A DNA stretch of 64,000 nt, from NCBI RefSeq assembly GCF_023702635.1, contig NZ_CP098455.1, positions 3,224,001 to 3,288,000 of the forward strand. Direction: 5' to 3'. The position numbers and the translations under genes are program-made. The notes under the pieces are model-generated. The model searched no databases, was not told where the DNA came from, and was given only the letters and a program-made list of their open reading frames with translations. Shown here piece after piece: positions 15,874-25,127 of this stretch (positions are counted from its first letter, which is position 1; each line of letters opens with the position of its first letter). The stretch is from Spongiibacter taiwanensis (GTDB lineage: Bacteria; Pseudomonadota; Gammaproteobacteria; Pseudomonadales; Spongiibacteraceae).

Positions 15874-17118
15874 CTAGGCAGACTTGCGCGCGTTGTTGCG
15901 CTCGGCAATCACCTGGGCGAGATACTCGGCATCTCTGCCAACATGAAAAAAGCGCCCTGAACCCCAGGTATTCATCCAGTTCAGACCGAGAAAATACAAC
16001 CCCGCCACCGGGCTTACGCCGCGTTGCTGTAGTGGGGCGCCGCGCTCATTCAGTGCCGGGACCTGCAACCACTGATAATCGCTTTTAAAGCCGGTGGCCC
16101 ACGCCACGCTGGTAATGCCAGCAGCTTGCAAATCCAGGGAGTTGACGGTGGGGGGCGCGTAGTCGCTATGGCGATTGTCGTCGGCGGGGGCATTGATACC
16201 CTGCTGCTGAATGTAGTTCTCAATGCCGTCGACAATCCGCTTGGCGACACTGTCGGCGTAGTCGAGGTTGTCGTGCAAATCATCTTCGAATTGCAAGGTG
16301 CCCTGTTTGGCCGACTTTAAGCGGCCATAGAGTTTCATTCCCTGCTCGGCGAAGATCCGCAGATTAATATCCCGGCCTCCGTCCCGGCCGGTGACATAGT
16401 GGTTGGTGGCGTGGGGAGCGTTTTCCCCCTCGGGATGGTTGTCGATAGTGGTTTCGTAGTAGCCCATTTCTTCCAGCCAGTTGACCACGTCCTTGCCCCG
16501 ATAGCGCCGGTTAACTCGGGGCGCATTGCCCACGCACAGGTGCACCTGGCGTCCGGCAAGGTGCAAATCTTCGGCGATCTGGCAGCCGGATTGGCCTGTG
16601 CCTACGACCAACACGGCACCATTCGGGAGTTGATCGGGGTTGCGGTAATCCCGGGAGTGCACGTGGGTGACCGGCATTTCCGCCGCGGCAGGCAAGATGT
16701 AGGGGCGATGATAGCCGCCGGTGGCGACCACAATGTGGTCTGCCTGATAGCTCTGGTCACCGCACTCGACCCGATAAATGCTTTGGGTTTTGTTGACCGA
16801 GGTCACCGGGCTGTTAAAGCGCACCGGGGCCTGGCTGAATTGATAATAGGCCTCAACATAGTCGACGATTTCGTCCTTCACCATAAAGCCATCCGGGTCA
16901 TCGCCGCTGTAGTGCATGCCCGGCAGCTGGCACTGCCAGTTGGGGGTGACCAGGCAGAAGGTGTCCCAGCGTTCGCTTCGCCAGTTGTTGGCCACCCGAT
17001 CGCTGCGCTCCAGTACCAGATGATGGATGCCCTGTTGGCTGAGGCAGTAGCTCATCGACAGGCCGGCCTGGCCGGCCCCAATGATGATGCAGGTGTAGTG
17101 TTCGGTTTTGCTGTTCAT
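15874..17118 (-). CDS. nitH: NitH: FAD-dependent oxidoreductase (MSMEG_0569 family)
   Basis: A 414-residue flavoprotein monooxygenase-like enzyme. The N-terminal FAD site IIIGAGQAGLSMSY and the central NAD(P)H site VLVVGTGQSGCQIAED are both clear; GLNWMNTWGSGRFF near the C-terminus is typical of the MSMEG_0569 group. It is the last gene of the Nit1C operon. In cyanide-assimilating pseudomonads this cluster is required for growth on cyanide, but the reaction of NitH has not been settled to my knowledge. The ATG at 17118 is preferred over one two codons upstream because AGGA is correctly spaced for it. Confidence 0.9.
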   Translation of the reverse strand: MNSKTEHYTCIIIGAGQAGLSMSYCLSQQGIHHLVLERSDRVANNWRSERWDTFCLVTPNWQCQLPGMHYSGDDPDGFMVKDEIVDYVEAYYQFSQAPVRFNSPVTSVNKTQSIYRVECGDQSYQADHIVVATGGYHRPYILPAAAEMPVTHVHSRDYRNPDQLPNGAVLVVGTGQSGCQIAEDLHLAGRQVHLCVGNAPRVNRRYRGKDVVNWLEEMGYYETTIDNHPEGENAPHATNHYVTGRDGGRDINLRIFAEQGMKLYGRLKSAKQGTLQFEDDLHDNLDYADSVAKRIVDGIENYIQQQGINAPADDNRHSDYAPPTVNSLDLQAAGITSVAWATGFKSDYQWLQVPALNERGAPLQQRGVSPVAGLYFLGLNWMNTWGSGRFFHVGRDAEYLAQVIAERNNARKSA

Positions 17119-17137
17119 GGTCATTCCTGAAGTTAAG

Positions 17138-17428
17138 TTACTGGCGCAGGTCCACAACCTGGATGTCGCCGGTAATGTTGTGTTGTTGAAGCTGGGAGAG
17201 TTTGGATTCCAGGCTGGCGAGCTCGGACCCGGCGGCGGAGCAGGCATAGCCAAACTTGTCCCGCACTCGTTCTGATGCCTGGGTAAGGGCGGTGCGTACC
17301 CGCCGGGCGAATTCCTGCTGGCTGTACTGCGCGCCTGATTCAAGATGTTGGTAGATCACGGTGGAGGGTGAGTAATACTGGCGCCGCTCACCATCGGGCC
17401 AGATCAGCGTGAAATTGACGGCGGGCAC
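17138..17428 (-). CDS. nitG: NitG: MSMEG_0570-family nitrogen starvation protein
   Basis: A 96-residue protein with a GTG start at 17428, six bases after GGGAGG. It begins MPAVNFTLIWPDGERRQYYS, as other MSMEG_0570-family members do. No catalytic motif is visible and its function is unknown. Its first 25 bases overlap the end of nitF, so the two are translationally coupled. Longer reading frames upstream lie wholly inside nitF and are rejected. Confidence 0.85.
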   Translation of the reverse strand: MPAVNFTLIWPDGERRQYYSPSTVIYQHLESGAQYSQQEFARRVRTALTQASERVRDKFGYACSAAGSELASLESKLSQLQQHNITGDIQVVDLRQ

Positions 17429-18456
17429 GGTTGGCCTCCCATATTGGTTAAAGTGCGTTGGTGAAGATCCCAGAAGATTTGGCGGCTGCCGTAGTAATCC
17501 AGTTCGATGCGCGCACTGGCATTGATGCTGCCCACTGGCACGCAACTGAGGTGGCTGTGCTGGAAGAAGGCGATCAGGCGGCTGACCTGATCAGGCTCCA
17601 CCGCCAGCAGAAAGCCAAAAGCCTGAAAGGCACGCAGCCAGCGCAGCAGATCGCCGGGTGGCCTGGGAATGGCGCTGAGGTCTAAATGGGCGCCGCAGCC
17701 TGTGAGCTCCAGCATCATCAACAGGGTGCCGAGCACGCCACCGCCGCTGATGTCCTTGGCGGCCACGGCCAGGTCCTGCTCGGCCAGCTCAGCAGGAAGC
17801 TGCCATTGCTGACGAATCTGCTCCGGGCTTTTGCCGCCCACGCAGCCCCAATAGGGCTGGTTGCCGTGCCAGCTACCGGTGAGGTCGCTGAGCATGAACA
17901 GACGCTGGCCCGGGCGCAGATGGTGACAAGAGAGCAGCTTGCGGGCGTGGCCGATAATGGCCACCGCCAGGTGAGGCTGGTAGTCGTGGCGAATGCTGCT
18001 GTGGCCGCCAGAGAACTGCACACCAAAGGTGTCGCAGGCGCGTTTGATGTGGTGCAGCAATATCCGGCTGGCGTCGTCGTCGCAGTGCCAGAAGGCATTG
18101 GCGATGGCGGTGGCCCGGCCACCCATGGCGGCAATATCGCTGACGTTGGCCATCACCGATGACCAGCCCGCCGCCTTGGGATCGTTGGCGACAAAGTCGG
18201 GCAGCATGCCCTCCATGGCCAGCAATTGATAACCATCGCCGGTAGCAAAGGCGGCGCAGTCATCGCCGGGGGCGGCGTAGCGCTCGGTCATGCTTGCCTT
18301 GGACAAGTCTTTGGCGCTGGTCGCCGCCGCGTGACGAATGGCGCGCTTGCTGGCGATCTCGGGCAATGCGTGCAGCTCGGCGCACAGCGCCGCTAACTGC
18401 TGCTCGCACTCGGTAGGTGTCAAGGTGAAACTGGGGCGCTTGTGGAGGGGGCGCAT
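17404..18456 (-). CDS. nitF: NitF: AIR synthase-like ATP-dependent enzyme (sll0787 family)
   Basis: A 350-residue protein of the PurM/SelD/ThiL superfamily. The N-terminal ATP-binding region shows APGDDCAAF and ANVSDIAAMGGRATAIANAF, and the C-terminal domain shows KDISGGGVLGTLLMMLE, motifs seen in AIR synthases and selenophosphate synthases. It probably phosphorylates or activates a small substrate with ATP. In some organisms (MSMEG_0567) it is fused to the NitE acetyltransferase; here they are separate and share the base at 18456. Confidence 0.9.
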   Translation of the reverse strand: MRPLHKRPSFTLTPTECEQQLAALCAELHALPEIASKRAIRHAAATSAKDLSKASMTERYAAPGDDCAAFATGDGYQLLAMEGMLPDFVANDPKAAGWSSVMANVSDIAAMGGRATAIANAFWHCDDDASRILLHHIKRACDTFGVQFSGGHSSIRHDYQPHLAVAIIGHARKLLSCHHLRPGQRLFMLSDLTGSWHGNQPYWGCVGGKSPEQIRQQWQLPAELAEQDLAVAAKDISGGGVLGTLLMMLELTGCGAHLDLSAIPRPPGDLLRWLRAFQAFGFLLAVEPDQVSRLIAFFQHSHLSCVPVGSINASARIELDYYGSRQIFWDLHQRTLTNMGGQPCPPSISR

Positions 18457-19091
18457 TAGCGTGCCTCCTCGATGTTGGTCTGGCGCGGGGCCTCACTGGG
18501 CAGGTCGATATTGGGCGGCGGCAATTGCGCCAGCGGGTAGTGGTCCAGGTCGGCGCGCATACGCAAATGGGGTCGCCCGGCAATCTCCAGTTCTTCAAGT
18601 GTGTGCCAGTGCAGGCTGCTGAAATAGCGACCATTCTGCTTTTGTACAAAGGCATGAAAGTGCTCACAGCCCAGCATTTTTGCGCGACTAACGGCGGTAT
18701 TAATGAGCGCTTTGCCTATATCGGCTCTGCCTCGATAAGTGGGTGCCACACACAAGCGCCCGCCAAACCAGAGATTTGGCAGATTGGGGTCGGCTACCGG
18801 AAAGATGCGCACCGCACCCACCACGTCGTCGTTGATGCCGCACAGGTCAGTGACCGCGACAATAGCGGTGGCGCGAAAATCCTCGCCGTCCTGATCGCGA
18901 ATCGGCAGTTGTTGCTCCTGGGAAAAAACTCGTTGGCGCAAGGCAAAATAGCGTGCACGCTCCCAGGAGGCGGTTGCGGGGCGGACCTGAATGCGGGTGG
19001 CGTGGAAATCGCCAAAGGTATCGCCGGGTGCCGAAGGGTGGTCTGCGTCACTGAAAGCATAGCGGCGACGGGGGGCGGGTTGTCTAGGCAT
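18456..19091 (-). CDS. nitE: NitE: GNAT N-acetyltransferase (MSMEG_0567/Sll0786 family)
   Basis: A 211-residue GNAT-fold protein. The acetyl-CoA loop region is GGRLCVAPTYRGRADIGKAL, followed by HFHAFVQKQNGRYF. In the Nit1C cluster it always precedes the AIR-synthase-like gene. The start overlaps the end of nitD by eight bases. The substrate is unknown. Confidence 0.88.
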   Translation of the reverse strand: MPRQPAPRRRYAFSDADHPSAPGDTFGDFHATRIQVRPATASWERARYFALRQRVFSQEQQLPIRDQDGEDFRATAIVAVTDLCGINDDVVGAVRIFPVADPNLPNLWFGGRLCVAPTYRGRADIGKALINTAVSRAKMLGCEHFHAFVQKQNGRYFSSLHWHTLEELEIAGRPHLRMRADLDHYPLAQLPPPNIDLPSEAPRQTNIEEAR

Positions 19092-20211
19092 AGCTCACCT
19101 CCGCAGAGGGAGTGGTTGCGGCCTTTTCGTAGCTCTTCATGCTGGAGCAAGCGCCGCATTTGGCGCAGCCCGCTTTGAGTTGGTCGGACTGCATGCCGCT
19201 GTTGACCAGTGCCGGACCGAGCACCTGAAAAATGCCGTCGAGCATCGCCGGGTCGGGCATGGGGTGGTTGGCCAGTGGTGTGCCGGCCACCGGCACAAAG
19301 GGCACCACAAAGGGGTAAACACCCATGTCGATCAGGCGCAGCCCCATATTGATAATTTCGATTTCGGTGTCGCCTAGCCCGGCCAGGATATAGGTGCTGA
19401 CATTGCCGGGTCCGAACAGAGTAACCGCGTGGGCAAAGGCCGAGAGATACCGGCTCAGGGGCACGCTGGCCTTACCGGGCATGATGGCCTTGCGCACCCG
19501 GTCGCTGACCGCCTCCATATGCATGCCGAGGGCATCGGCACCGGCGGCCTTGAGCCGGTCCAGCCAAATGTCATCGGCGGGGGGTTCGCATTGCGCCTGA
19601 ATCGGGATGTTAACGGCGGCTTTGACGGCCCGGATTGATTCAACCAACACGGCAGCACCCCGGTCGCTGGTTTTCGGGGTGCCCGTGGTCATGATCATTT
19701 GCTTGACCCCGTCCAGGCGCACTGCGGCCAGGGCGACTTCAGCGAGTTGCGCCGGGCTTTTGTGGGCAATGGTTTTGCCATTGGCCAGGGACTCTTCAAT
19801 GGCGCAAAACTGGCAGGAGGTGTCGCGATTGCGATAGCGCACGCACTGCTGCAACACGGTGGTGGCCAGCACATCCTTGCTGTGCAGTGTGGCAATGTGG
19901 GAGTAGGGGGTGCCGTCGGCGCTGTGCAGGTCGTAAAAGCGGGGGCGGTCGGGGGCGCCGGCTCTCGCGATCAGCTCGGCCCCTTCGTAGATTTTTACCT
20001 CTTGGGTACGTGGGTCTGGCCGCGCCGAAAAAGGGGAGTGATTAACCTGCTGGTTGAAGACCGGAATCATCGCGGTCTGATCTTCGAAGTTCAGCGCCTT
20101 GTGATCGGTGGGGCCAGCGCCACCCTGGCGGGCAAGGCCCAGGGCATCGCCATCGAGCCAACGCAGGCCCTGGCTTTGCAGGCGGGTAAGTTGTTGCTGA
20201 CTGAGGGGCAT
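19084..20211 (-). CDS. nitD: NitD: radical SAM protein (MSMEG_0568 family)
   Basis: A 375-residue radical-SAM-type enzyme. Three cysteines suited to the [4Fe-4S] cluster are C123, C133 and C136 (QQC, then TSCQFC), giving C-x9-C-x2-C instead of the canonical C-x3-C-x2-C. A second cluster, GCAKCGAC, lies near the C-terminus and may hold another Fe-S centre. The start at 20211 has AGGAG seven bases upstream; a GTG two codons earlier is too close to it. It overlaps the end of nitC by a few bases in the operon. The reaction is unknown. Confidence 0.9.
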   Translation of the reverse strand: MPLSQQQLTRLQSQGLRWLDGDALGLARQGGAGPTDHKALNFEDQTAMIPVFNQQVNHSPFSARPDPRTQEVKIYEGAELIARAGAPDRPRFYDLHSADGTPYSHIATLHSKDVLATTVLQQCVRYRNRDTSCQFCAIEESLANGKTIAHKSPAQLAEVALAAVRLDGVKQMIMTTGTPKTSDRGAAVLVESIRAVKAAVNIPIQAQCEPPADDIWLDRLKAAGADALGMHMEAVSDRVRKAIMPGKASVPLSRYLSAFAHAVTLFGPGNVSTYILAGLGDTEIEIINMGLRLIDMGVYPFVVPFVPVAGTPLANHPMPDPAMLDGIFQVLGPALVNSGMQSDQLKAGCAKCGACSSMKSYEKAATTPSAEVSYA

Positions 20212-20213
20212 GA

Positions 20214-21278
20214 TCACGCTCCTGTGTTAACCGCAGCGGGTTTAAATGGCGAAACGGCGTCGTCTTGCGCAATGGATTGCGCGCCAGCGTCGCCGGGGTC
20301 GGTGGTAGATAAAGCGCATTTGCCATTGAGCGTGGCGGGGCTGCCGGTCATTGGTTGGGTATGGTGGCGGGGGCTGCGGTCGATCAGAAGGCTCAGTAGC
20401 TCGGGGCGACTGTAGTGGCCCACCGAATCCATCATCCTTTTGCGTTTGGCAATCAGGTTCATATCCAGGCGGGCAATGCAGGCGCCTTCGCCTGATTCAC
20501 TGGTCAAGGTGTCGCCCAGCAGGCGACCTTCGGGCGACACGATGGCGGTGAAGCAGCCGCCACTAATCGCTGCCAGGGGGCCGCCGGTATCGTCCATCAC
20601 CTGCTGCTGTTGTTCCGGGTTGAGCCAGCTGGTGGCGTTGACCACAAAGCAGCCAGATTCCAGGGCGTGATGGCGAATGGTGACTTGGATTTGTTCGGCA
20701 AAAATCTCGCCGACTAAGGATCCGGGAAAGGTGGCAACGTGGATTTCCTCCCGGTCGGCCATCAGTGCGTAGCGGGCCAATGGGTTGTAGTGTTCCCAGC
20801 AGGCCAGGGAGCCAATGCGGCCGACCTTGGAGTCCACTGCGCTAAGGCCGCTACCATCGCCTTGCCCCCAGACCATGCGCTCATGATAGGTGGGGGTGAT
20901 TTTGCGACGGTGCTGAATCAGGCTGCCGTCGGCGTCAAACAATAGTTGGGCGTTATACAGGGTCTTGCCGTCCAGCTCGTTGACCCCCACCGATACGACC
21001 ATGCCGGCTTTGGCGGCGGCCTTGGCGATGCGCTCAGTGTGAACCGACGGCACAATGACCGATTCCTGCATGAGTTTGAGATGTTGCTGGCCCATGGCGT
21101 AGGGGGGCTGGACGAAGGAAAAATAGGGGTAGTAGGGCACTACGGTTTCTGGAAACACAGCGAACTGCACACCCTGGGCGCCGAGCTTTTCGATCCAGTC
21201 GCAAATTTTGCTGACGGTGCCCTCGCAGGAGTAGAGCACGGGGCTGCATTGCACGGCGGCGGCGAGTATTTCTGTCAT
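20214..21278 (-). CDS. nitC: NitC: nitrilase (Nit6803 family)
   Basis: A 354-residue member of branch 1 of the nitrilase superfamily, the group that hydrolyses nitriles to acids and ammonia. The catalytic triad is E44 ([12 protein letters not shown]), K126 ([12 protein letters not shown]) and C160 ([10 protein letters not shown]). It is the catalytic centrepiece of the Nit1C cluster. The ATG at 21278 is preferred because GAGG lies six bases before it; the ATG five codons earlier lacks a site. The C-terminal tail of about 60 residues is Pro/Thr-rich and probably flexible, as in other spiral-forming nitrilases. Confidence 0.93.
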   Translation of the reverse strand: MTEILAAAVQCSPVLYSCEGTVSKICDWIEKLGAQGVQFAVFPETVVPYYPYFSFVQPPYAMGQQHLKLMQESVIVPSVHTERIAKAAAKAGMVVSVGVNELDGKTLYNAQLLFDADGSLIQHRRKITPTYHERMVWGQGDGSGLSAVDSKVGRIGSLACWEHYNPLARYALMADREEIHVATFPGSLVGEIFAEQIQVTIRHHALESGCFVVNATSWLNPEQQQQVMDDTGGPLAAISGGCFTAIVSPEGRLLGDTLTSESGEGACIARLDMNLIAKRKRMMDSVGHYSRPELLSLLIDRSPRHHTQPMTGSPATLNGKCALSTTDPGDAGAQSIAQDDAVSPFKPAAVNTGA

Positions 21279-21375
21279 GGGGGCCTCGTTCATTCTTGGC
21301 TTTGCGGGCAGTGGTCCTGGTTGTTTTCGAGTGGGCGGACAGGGGCGAGCAGCGCCGCCTGCCGCCGGGGCTTCG

Positions 21376-21858
21376 TCAGGTGGTCCAGGTGTGCACGACG
21401 AAGGCGTTTTCCCGCGCCATCAATAATTGCAGGTCCATCACATCCAGGGGGTTGATGGGGCGAATCCCTTCAATCAGCGCCTTTTCTGTCTGGCCGTAGA
21501 GGGCTTGCAAGGCGAAGCGGCAGGCGTAGACCTCGCCGCCTTCCTCCATAAAGGCTTTGAGCTGGTTGTTGCAGACCAGGTGGCCGGGGAAGGCTTCGGC
21601 GCCGAGGGTGGGGAAACCCCGTTGTACACCCAGTTGTACTCCCGGTCCGTAAAGCAGCACCTTGGTTTCAAAGCCCTTGCGCAACAGTCGCTTGGCCTGG
21701 AGCAGGTTGACCAGACCGATGGAGCCTTCGAAGGCGACGGTGTGGAAGGTGATCAAGGCTTTGGCGCCGGGAGCGGCCTGCACGTCCTCAAACACTTTCT
21801 CTTCGTAATCGACCAGGAAGTCGCCGTCTTTGTAATGGGGTTTGTCCACAGTAGGCAT
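21376..21858 (-). CDS. nitB: NitB: MSMEG_0572/Sll0783-family nitrogen starvation protein
   Basis: A 160-residue protein with a DsrE-like alpha/beta pattern ([15 protein letters not shown], then [16 protein letters not shown]). It is the first gene of the Nit1C operon here and has GAGAGGAAA before its ATG. Its function is unknown; homologues are induced in nitrogen starvation in cyanobacteria and needed for cyanide assimilation in pseudomonads. A -24/-12 promoter is seen 85-100 bases upstream. Confidence 0.88.
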   Translation of the reverse strand: MPTVDKPHYKDGDFLVDYEEKVFEDVQAAPGAKALITFHTVAFEGSIGLVNLLQAKRLLRKGFETKVLLYGPGVQLGVQRGFPTLGAEAFPGHLVCNNQLKAFMEEGGEVYACRFALQALYGQTEKALIEGIRPINPLDVMDLQLLMARENAFVVHTWTT

Positions 21859-21942
21859 CGTTGTTTCCTCTCAGCGTGTAATTGGTTAACTGTTTGGGCG
21901 GCGTTAATGGCCGTGCATTTGGGTCCCGCCTGACAGTGCTAG

Positions 21943-21958
21943 AGCGAAAGCTGTACCA
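21943..21958 (-). promoter_or_regulatory. Sigma-54 (-24/-12) promoter for nitB
   Basis: On the reverse strand TGGTACAGCTTTCGCT shows the GG-N10-GC arrangement required by sigma-54, a near match to TGGCAC-N5-TTGC. It lies about 85 bases before the nitB start. A sigma-54 activator gene lies divergently upstream, which fits. Confidence 0.6.
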
Positions 21959-22088
21959 GGTGCGCGTTGGGGCGCAGAAACTTGCGAAACTATTTTTTTA
22001 CCCTTTTTAAATCATGTGCTTACGATTCGTCTGCTGACGAGAGGGACGATCTTGAACTGGTGGGATCGACAGGATTTTCCTCCGCAAA

Positions 22089-22134
22089 TGCGTAGCGCTA
22101 CGCAAATTCGTTTTCCAAATTACGCATGTGCGTA
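22089..22134. promoter_or_regulatory. Pair of palindromic activator sites in the nitA-nitB intergenic region
   Basis: TGCGTAGCGCTACGCA (22089-22104) and TACGCATGTGCGTA (22121-22134) are both perfect palindromes built from the same TACGCA/TGCGTA half-sites. They lie about 130-190 bases upstream of the sigma-54 promoter and just before nitA, the usual place for enhancer sites of a NtrC-type activator. Confidence 0.65.
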
Positions 22135-22178
22135 GTAGTCTGGGGTGATTCTGACGGGGTCTTGGCGAGGGACGGGCG

Positions 22179-24110
22179 ATGAGTTTTGATGCGGCTGATA
22201 GCAATGAGGAGTGGGGCAAGCTGGCCTACTGGATGCGCCATGCTGCCTTTGAGCAGTCCACCGAACCGATGATGCTGCTAGACCCCCAAAACAACCAGTA
22301 CGTGGACTGCAATATCGCCGCCTGTGAACTACTGGGCTACAGCCGCCCGGAAATTTTGCGGATGCCGATTTCCCGCATTCACGGTCGTGAGTTGGGCCAG
22401 TTGATTGTGTTCACCGAGCAGGTGCTGGCCCAGGACAAGGCCTGGAGCACGCGCATCTCTTGTCGACTGAAAAACGGCGAGCATATTCCGGTGGAGTTGG
22501 CGGGTGCCCGAGTGGTAATCAAACGGCGGGAATATCTGGCGGTGGCCATTCGGGATGTGGTGTCAGCTGAGCTAAATCGGGACGCTGCTGAGGCCGAGCG
22601 GATTGTTCGAGGTGGCTTGCTGGAATGGAAGCACCTGCAGAATATTTTTCAGCAGGGGGAACGTGAAAACCTGCTGATGCTGACCTCAGTGGGGGATGGC
22701 ATTTACTGCGTAGATACCCAGGGGCTGTGTACCTTTATGAATCCGGCGGCGATGCGCCTGTTTGGTCGCAGTGACCGGGATGTGTTGGGCCACAACGTGC
22801 ATTACGTGCATCACCATACCCATGAGGACGGGCGCCACTATCCGGTCGAGGAGTGCCCTATCTACGCCGCAATTCGCGACGGGGTCGTTCATGAAGGTGG
22901 TCAGGAAATTTTCTGGAAGCAGGACGGTACACCTTTTCCGGTGGAGTTCACCAGCACACCGATTATTAAGGATCGCGCCATTATTGGCGCGGTAGTGGTA
23001 TTCCGGGACATCAGCGCCCGCATGGAAACCGAGCGCAAATTGCGCGATGCCCTGACCGAGCTGAGTGAACTGAAAGCCCGACTGGAGGACGAGAACGCCT
23101 ACCTGCAACAGGAAATTCTGATTGAGCAGCGCTATCACGGCATTCTGGGTGACAGTGAGGCCGTGCGCCGCCTGTTGCAACAAATTGAGATGGTGGCCGA
23201 AACCCAGGCCAACGTGCTGATAACGGGCGAATCGGGGACGGGCAAGGAACTGATTGCCCGGGCCATTCACGAGGCCAGCCCGCGCAAGGACGGTCCGCTG
23301 ATTCGGGTGAACTGCGCCGCCATTCCCCACGAGCTGTTTGAGAGCGAATTCTTCGGCCATATCAAAGGGGCCTTTACCGGGGCGGTGCGTGATCGCATTG
23401 GCCGCTTTGAGCTGGCCAACGGCGGCACCCTGTTTTTGGATGAAGTCGGTGAAATTCCCCTGGAATTGCAGAGTAAATTGCTGCGGGTGCTACAGGAAGG
23501 ACAATTGGAGCGGGTCGGCGAGGAGCGCACCCGGAATGTGAATGTGCGCATCGTGGCGGCCACTAACAAGGACTTGAAAGCGGAGGTGGCGCGCCATGCC
23601 TTTCGGGAAGATCTGTATTTTCGCCTGAATGTGTTTCCTATTCATTCGCCGCCTTTGCGTGAACGGGAGAATGATATTGCGTTACTGGCCAGTCATTTTT
23701 TCGAGCAGGCCTGTCAGAAATTCAATCAGGGCGGTGGCCGGTTGACCCAGGGTGATCTTCGCATGCTGCAGGCCTATAGCTGGCCGGGCAATATCCGCGA
23801 ATTACAAAACGTGATGGAGCGGGCGGCGATTACGGCACGCAATGGACGGGCAGCGATTGACCTGCCAGTTGCCGGGCAAGTCGTTACGGCTCCGGCGGCG
23901 GTGGACGGGGCGGATGGCAGCGATATATTGACCGACGAGGAAATGCAGGCCCAGTGGCGGCGCAACATGCTTGCCGCCTTGGATCGCTGTGACTGGAAAT
24001 TGTTTGGCGACGATGGCGCCGCTGAACTGTTAGGAATGAAACCCACCACGCTGGCTTCACGGATCAAGCGAATGGGGTTGGTACGGGGAGAGAAGGCCCT
24101 AAATAGATAG
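22179..24110 (+). CDS. nitA: NitA: sigma-54-dependent transcriptional activator with PAS domains
   Basis: A 643-residue NtrC-class regulator. Two PAS domains occupy about residues 20-135 and 165-290, followed by a coiled coil (ELKARLEDENAYLQQE). The AAA+ domain has Walker A GESGTGKE from G350, GAFTGA from residue 397 (the sigma-54 contact loop) and Walker B GGTLFLDEVGE. The C-terminus carries a Fis-type helix-turn-helix (AAELLGMKPTTLASRIKRMG). It is divergent from nitB and is the likely activator of the Nit1C operon, sensing a small ligand through PAS. There is no receiver domain, so phosphorylation control is unlikely. Confidence 0.93.
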   Translation: MSFDAADSNEEWGKLAYWMRHAAFEQSTEPMMLLDPQNNQYVDCNIAACELLGYSRPEILRMPISRIHGRELGQLIVFTEQVLAQDKAWSTRISCRLKNGEHIPVELAGARVVIKRREYLAVAIRDVVSAELNRDAAEAERIVRGGLLEWKHLQNIFQQGERENLLMLTSVGDGIYCVDTQGLCTFMNPAAMRLFGRSDRDVLGHNVHYVHHHTHEDGRHYPVEECPIYAAIRDGVVHEGGQEIFWKQDGTPFPVEFTSTPIIKDRAIIGAVVVFRDISARMETERKLRDALTELSELKARLEDENAYLQQEILIEQRYHGILGDSEAVRRLLQQIEMVAETQANVLITGESGTGKELIARAIHEASPRKDGPLIRVNCAAIPHELFESEFFGHIKGAFTGAVRDRIGRFELANGGTLFLDEVGEIPLELQSKLLRVLQEGQLERVGEERTRNVNVRIVAATNKDLKAEVARHAFREDLYFRLNVFPIHSPPLRERENDIALLASHFFEQACQKFNQGGGRLTQGDLRMLQAYSWPGNIRELQNVMERAAITARNGRAAIDLPVAGQVVTAPAAVDGADGSDILTDEEMQAQWRRNMLAALDRCDWKLFGDDGAAELLGMKPTTLASRIKRMGLVRGEKALNR

Positions 24111-24174
24111 GGCTCTATGGTCTCGCCTTTTTCGCCGTGCCGCCCCTCCGCGGTGTTCAGTAGCGCCCAATCAC

Positions 24175-24801
24175 TCAGGGTCGCCTGGCCGCCGGTCCAG
24201 CAATCGCCATCGCCTTTTTATAGGCCGGCCTGTCGGTAACCCGATTGATGTAGGCTTGGGTGTTGGGGCCAAAGGTGACAGTCTTGCCGCTAAACATGGG
24301 CAGGGTGGTGAGATTGAACATGATCATGATATCGGCGCAGGTAAATTCGTCGCCGGCCAGGTAGGGCACTTCACCCAAGCGCTGTTCGATAAAATCGAAG
24401 TAACCCTTCTCTCGGCGGGTGACTGAGCTGGCAATTACCGGGTTGCTGATACCCTGCTCGCCACCGGCCATCTTGGCGAAGAACACGGCCATCAGGGCAT
24501 TGTTGACCTGCATCCAGTAGAGATAGTCCGGGTAATTGTCTTGGGCAGGGGCGACGCTGAGTTTGCCATCGGCGTGGCGCCAGCAAAGGTATTCGCAAAT
24601 GGCTACCGACTCGGCCAGAGTCGTGTTGCCGTCTTTGATAATGGGGGCGGTAGCGGCCGGGTGGAGGGCGGTAAAAGCCGGTGGGGCGAGATTGTCAGGG
24701 CCCCGGTCAAACCATTCCAGAGTGTAAGGCAGGCCCAATTCTTCCAGCAGCCAGACGATGCGGTCGGATTGGGAGACGCCAAGGTGGTATAGGGTGATCA
24801 T
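24175..24801 (-). CDS. Glutathione S-transferase family protein
   Basis: A 208-residue protein with the thioredoxin-like N-terminal domain (MITLYHLGVSQSDRIVWLLE, then TAPIIKDG and LAESVAICEYL) and the helical C-terminal domain (LAGDEFTCADIMI). Ser at position 10 or 12 may be the glutathione-activating residue. AAGGAAA precedes the ATG at 24801. It is monocistronic, convergent with nitA; the substrate is unknown. Confidence 0.9.
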   Translation of the reverse strand: MITLYHLGVSQSDRIVWLLEELGLPYTLEWFDRGPDNLAPPAFTALHPAATAPIIKDGNTTLAESVAICEYLCWRHADGKLSVAPAQDNYPDYLYWMQVNNALMAVFFAKMAGGEQGISNPVIASSVTRREKGYFDFIEQRLGEVPYLAGDEFTCADIMIMFNLTTLPMFSGKTVTFGPNTQAYINRVTDRPAYKKAMAIAGPAARRP

Positions 24802-25127
24802 GCACTTTTCCTTGTTATTGATGAGGGTGAGGCAGATGCCAGTACAGGCCAAAAGTGGGGCCAGCTTCGCATACATACGCACGCAGCGCCCAGAAGGATT
24901 TACCGCTCGCACTCCCGCCGGGGCGGGCCCGCGCGGTTTTACCGGTTGGGCATCTGTGGTAAGGTGCGCGCCGATTTAGGGCTTTTCGCAGCGCGTATTG
25001 CTGCCCTCCGCAACAGTTTATTTCACCCTGACGTTTTTCGCTGTGACACCACCCGCGCGCCCATCGTGGCAGCGTTCGCCGGGACTGACTGTGTCGCTAA
25101 AGTCGGGATTCATCGAGATCTGAACAC
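24802..25127. other. Intergenic region between GST and SulP genes
   Basis: About 325 bases between divergent genes. Apart from space for two promoters I see no RNA, repeat or operator with confidence. Confidence 0.4.

Noticed and set aside
16399-17130. 243-codon forward frame
   Set aside because: It is antisense to nitH; the FAD motifs on the reverse strand show which frame is real.
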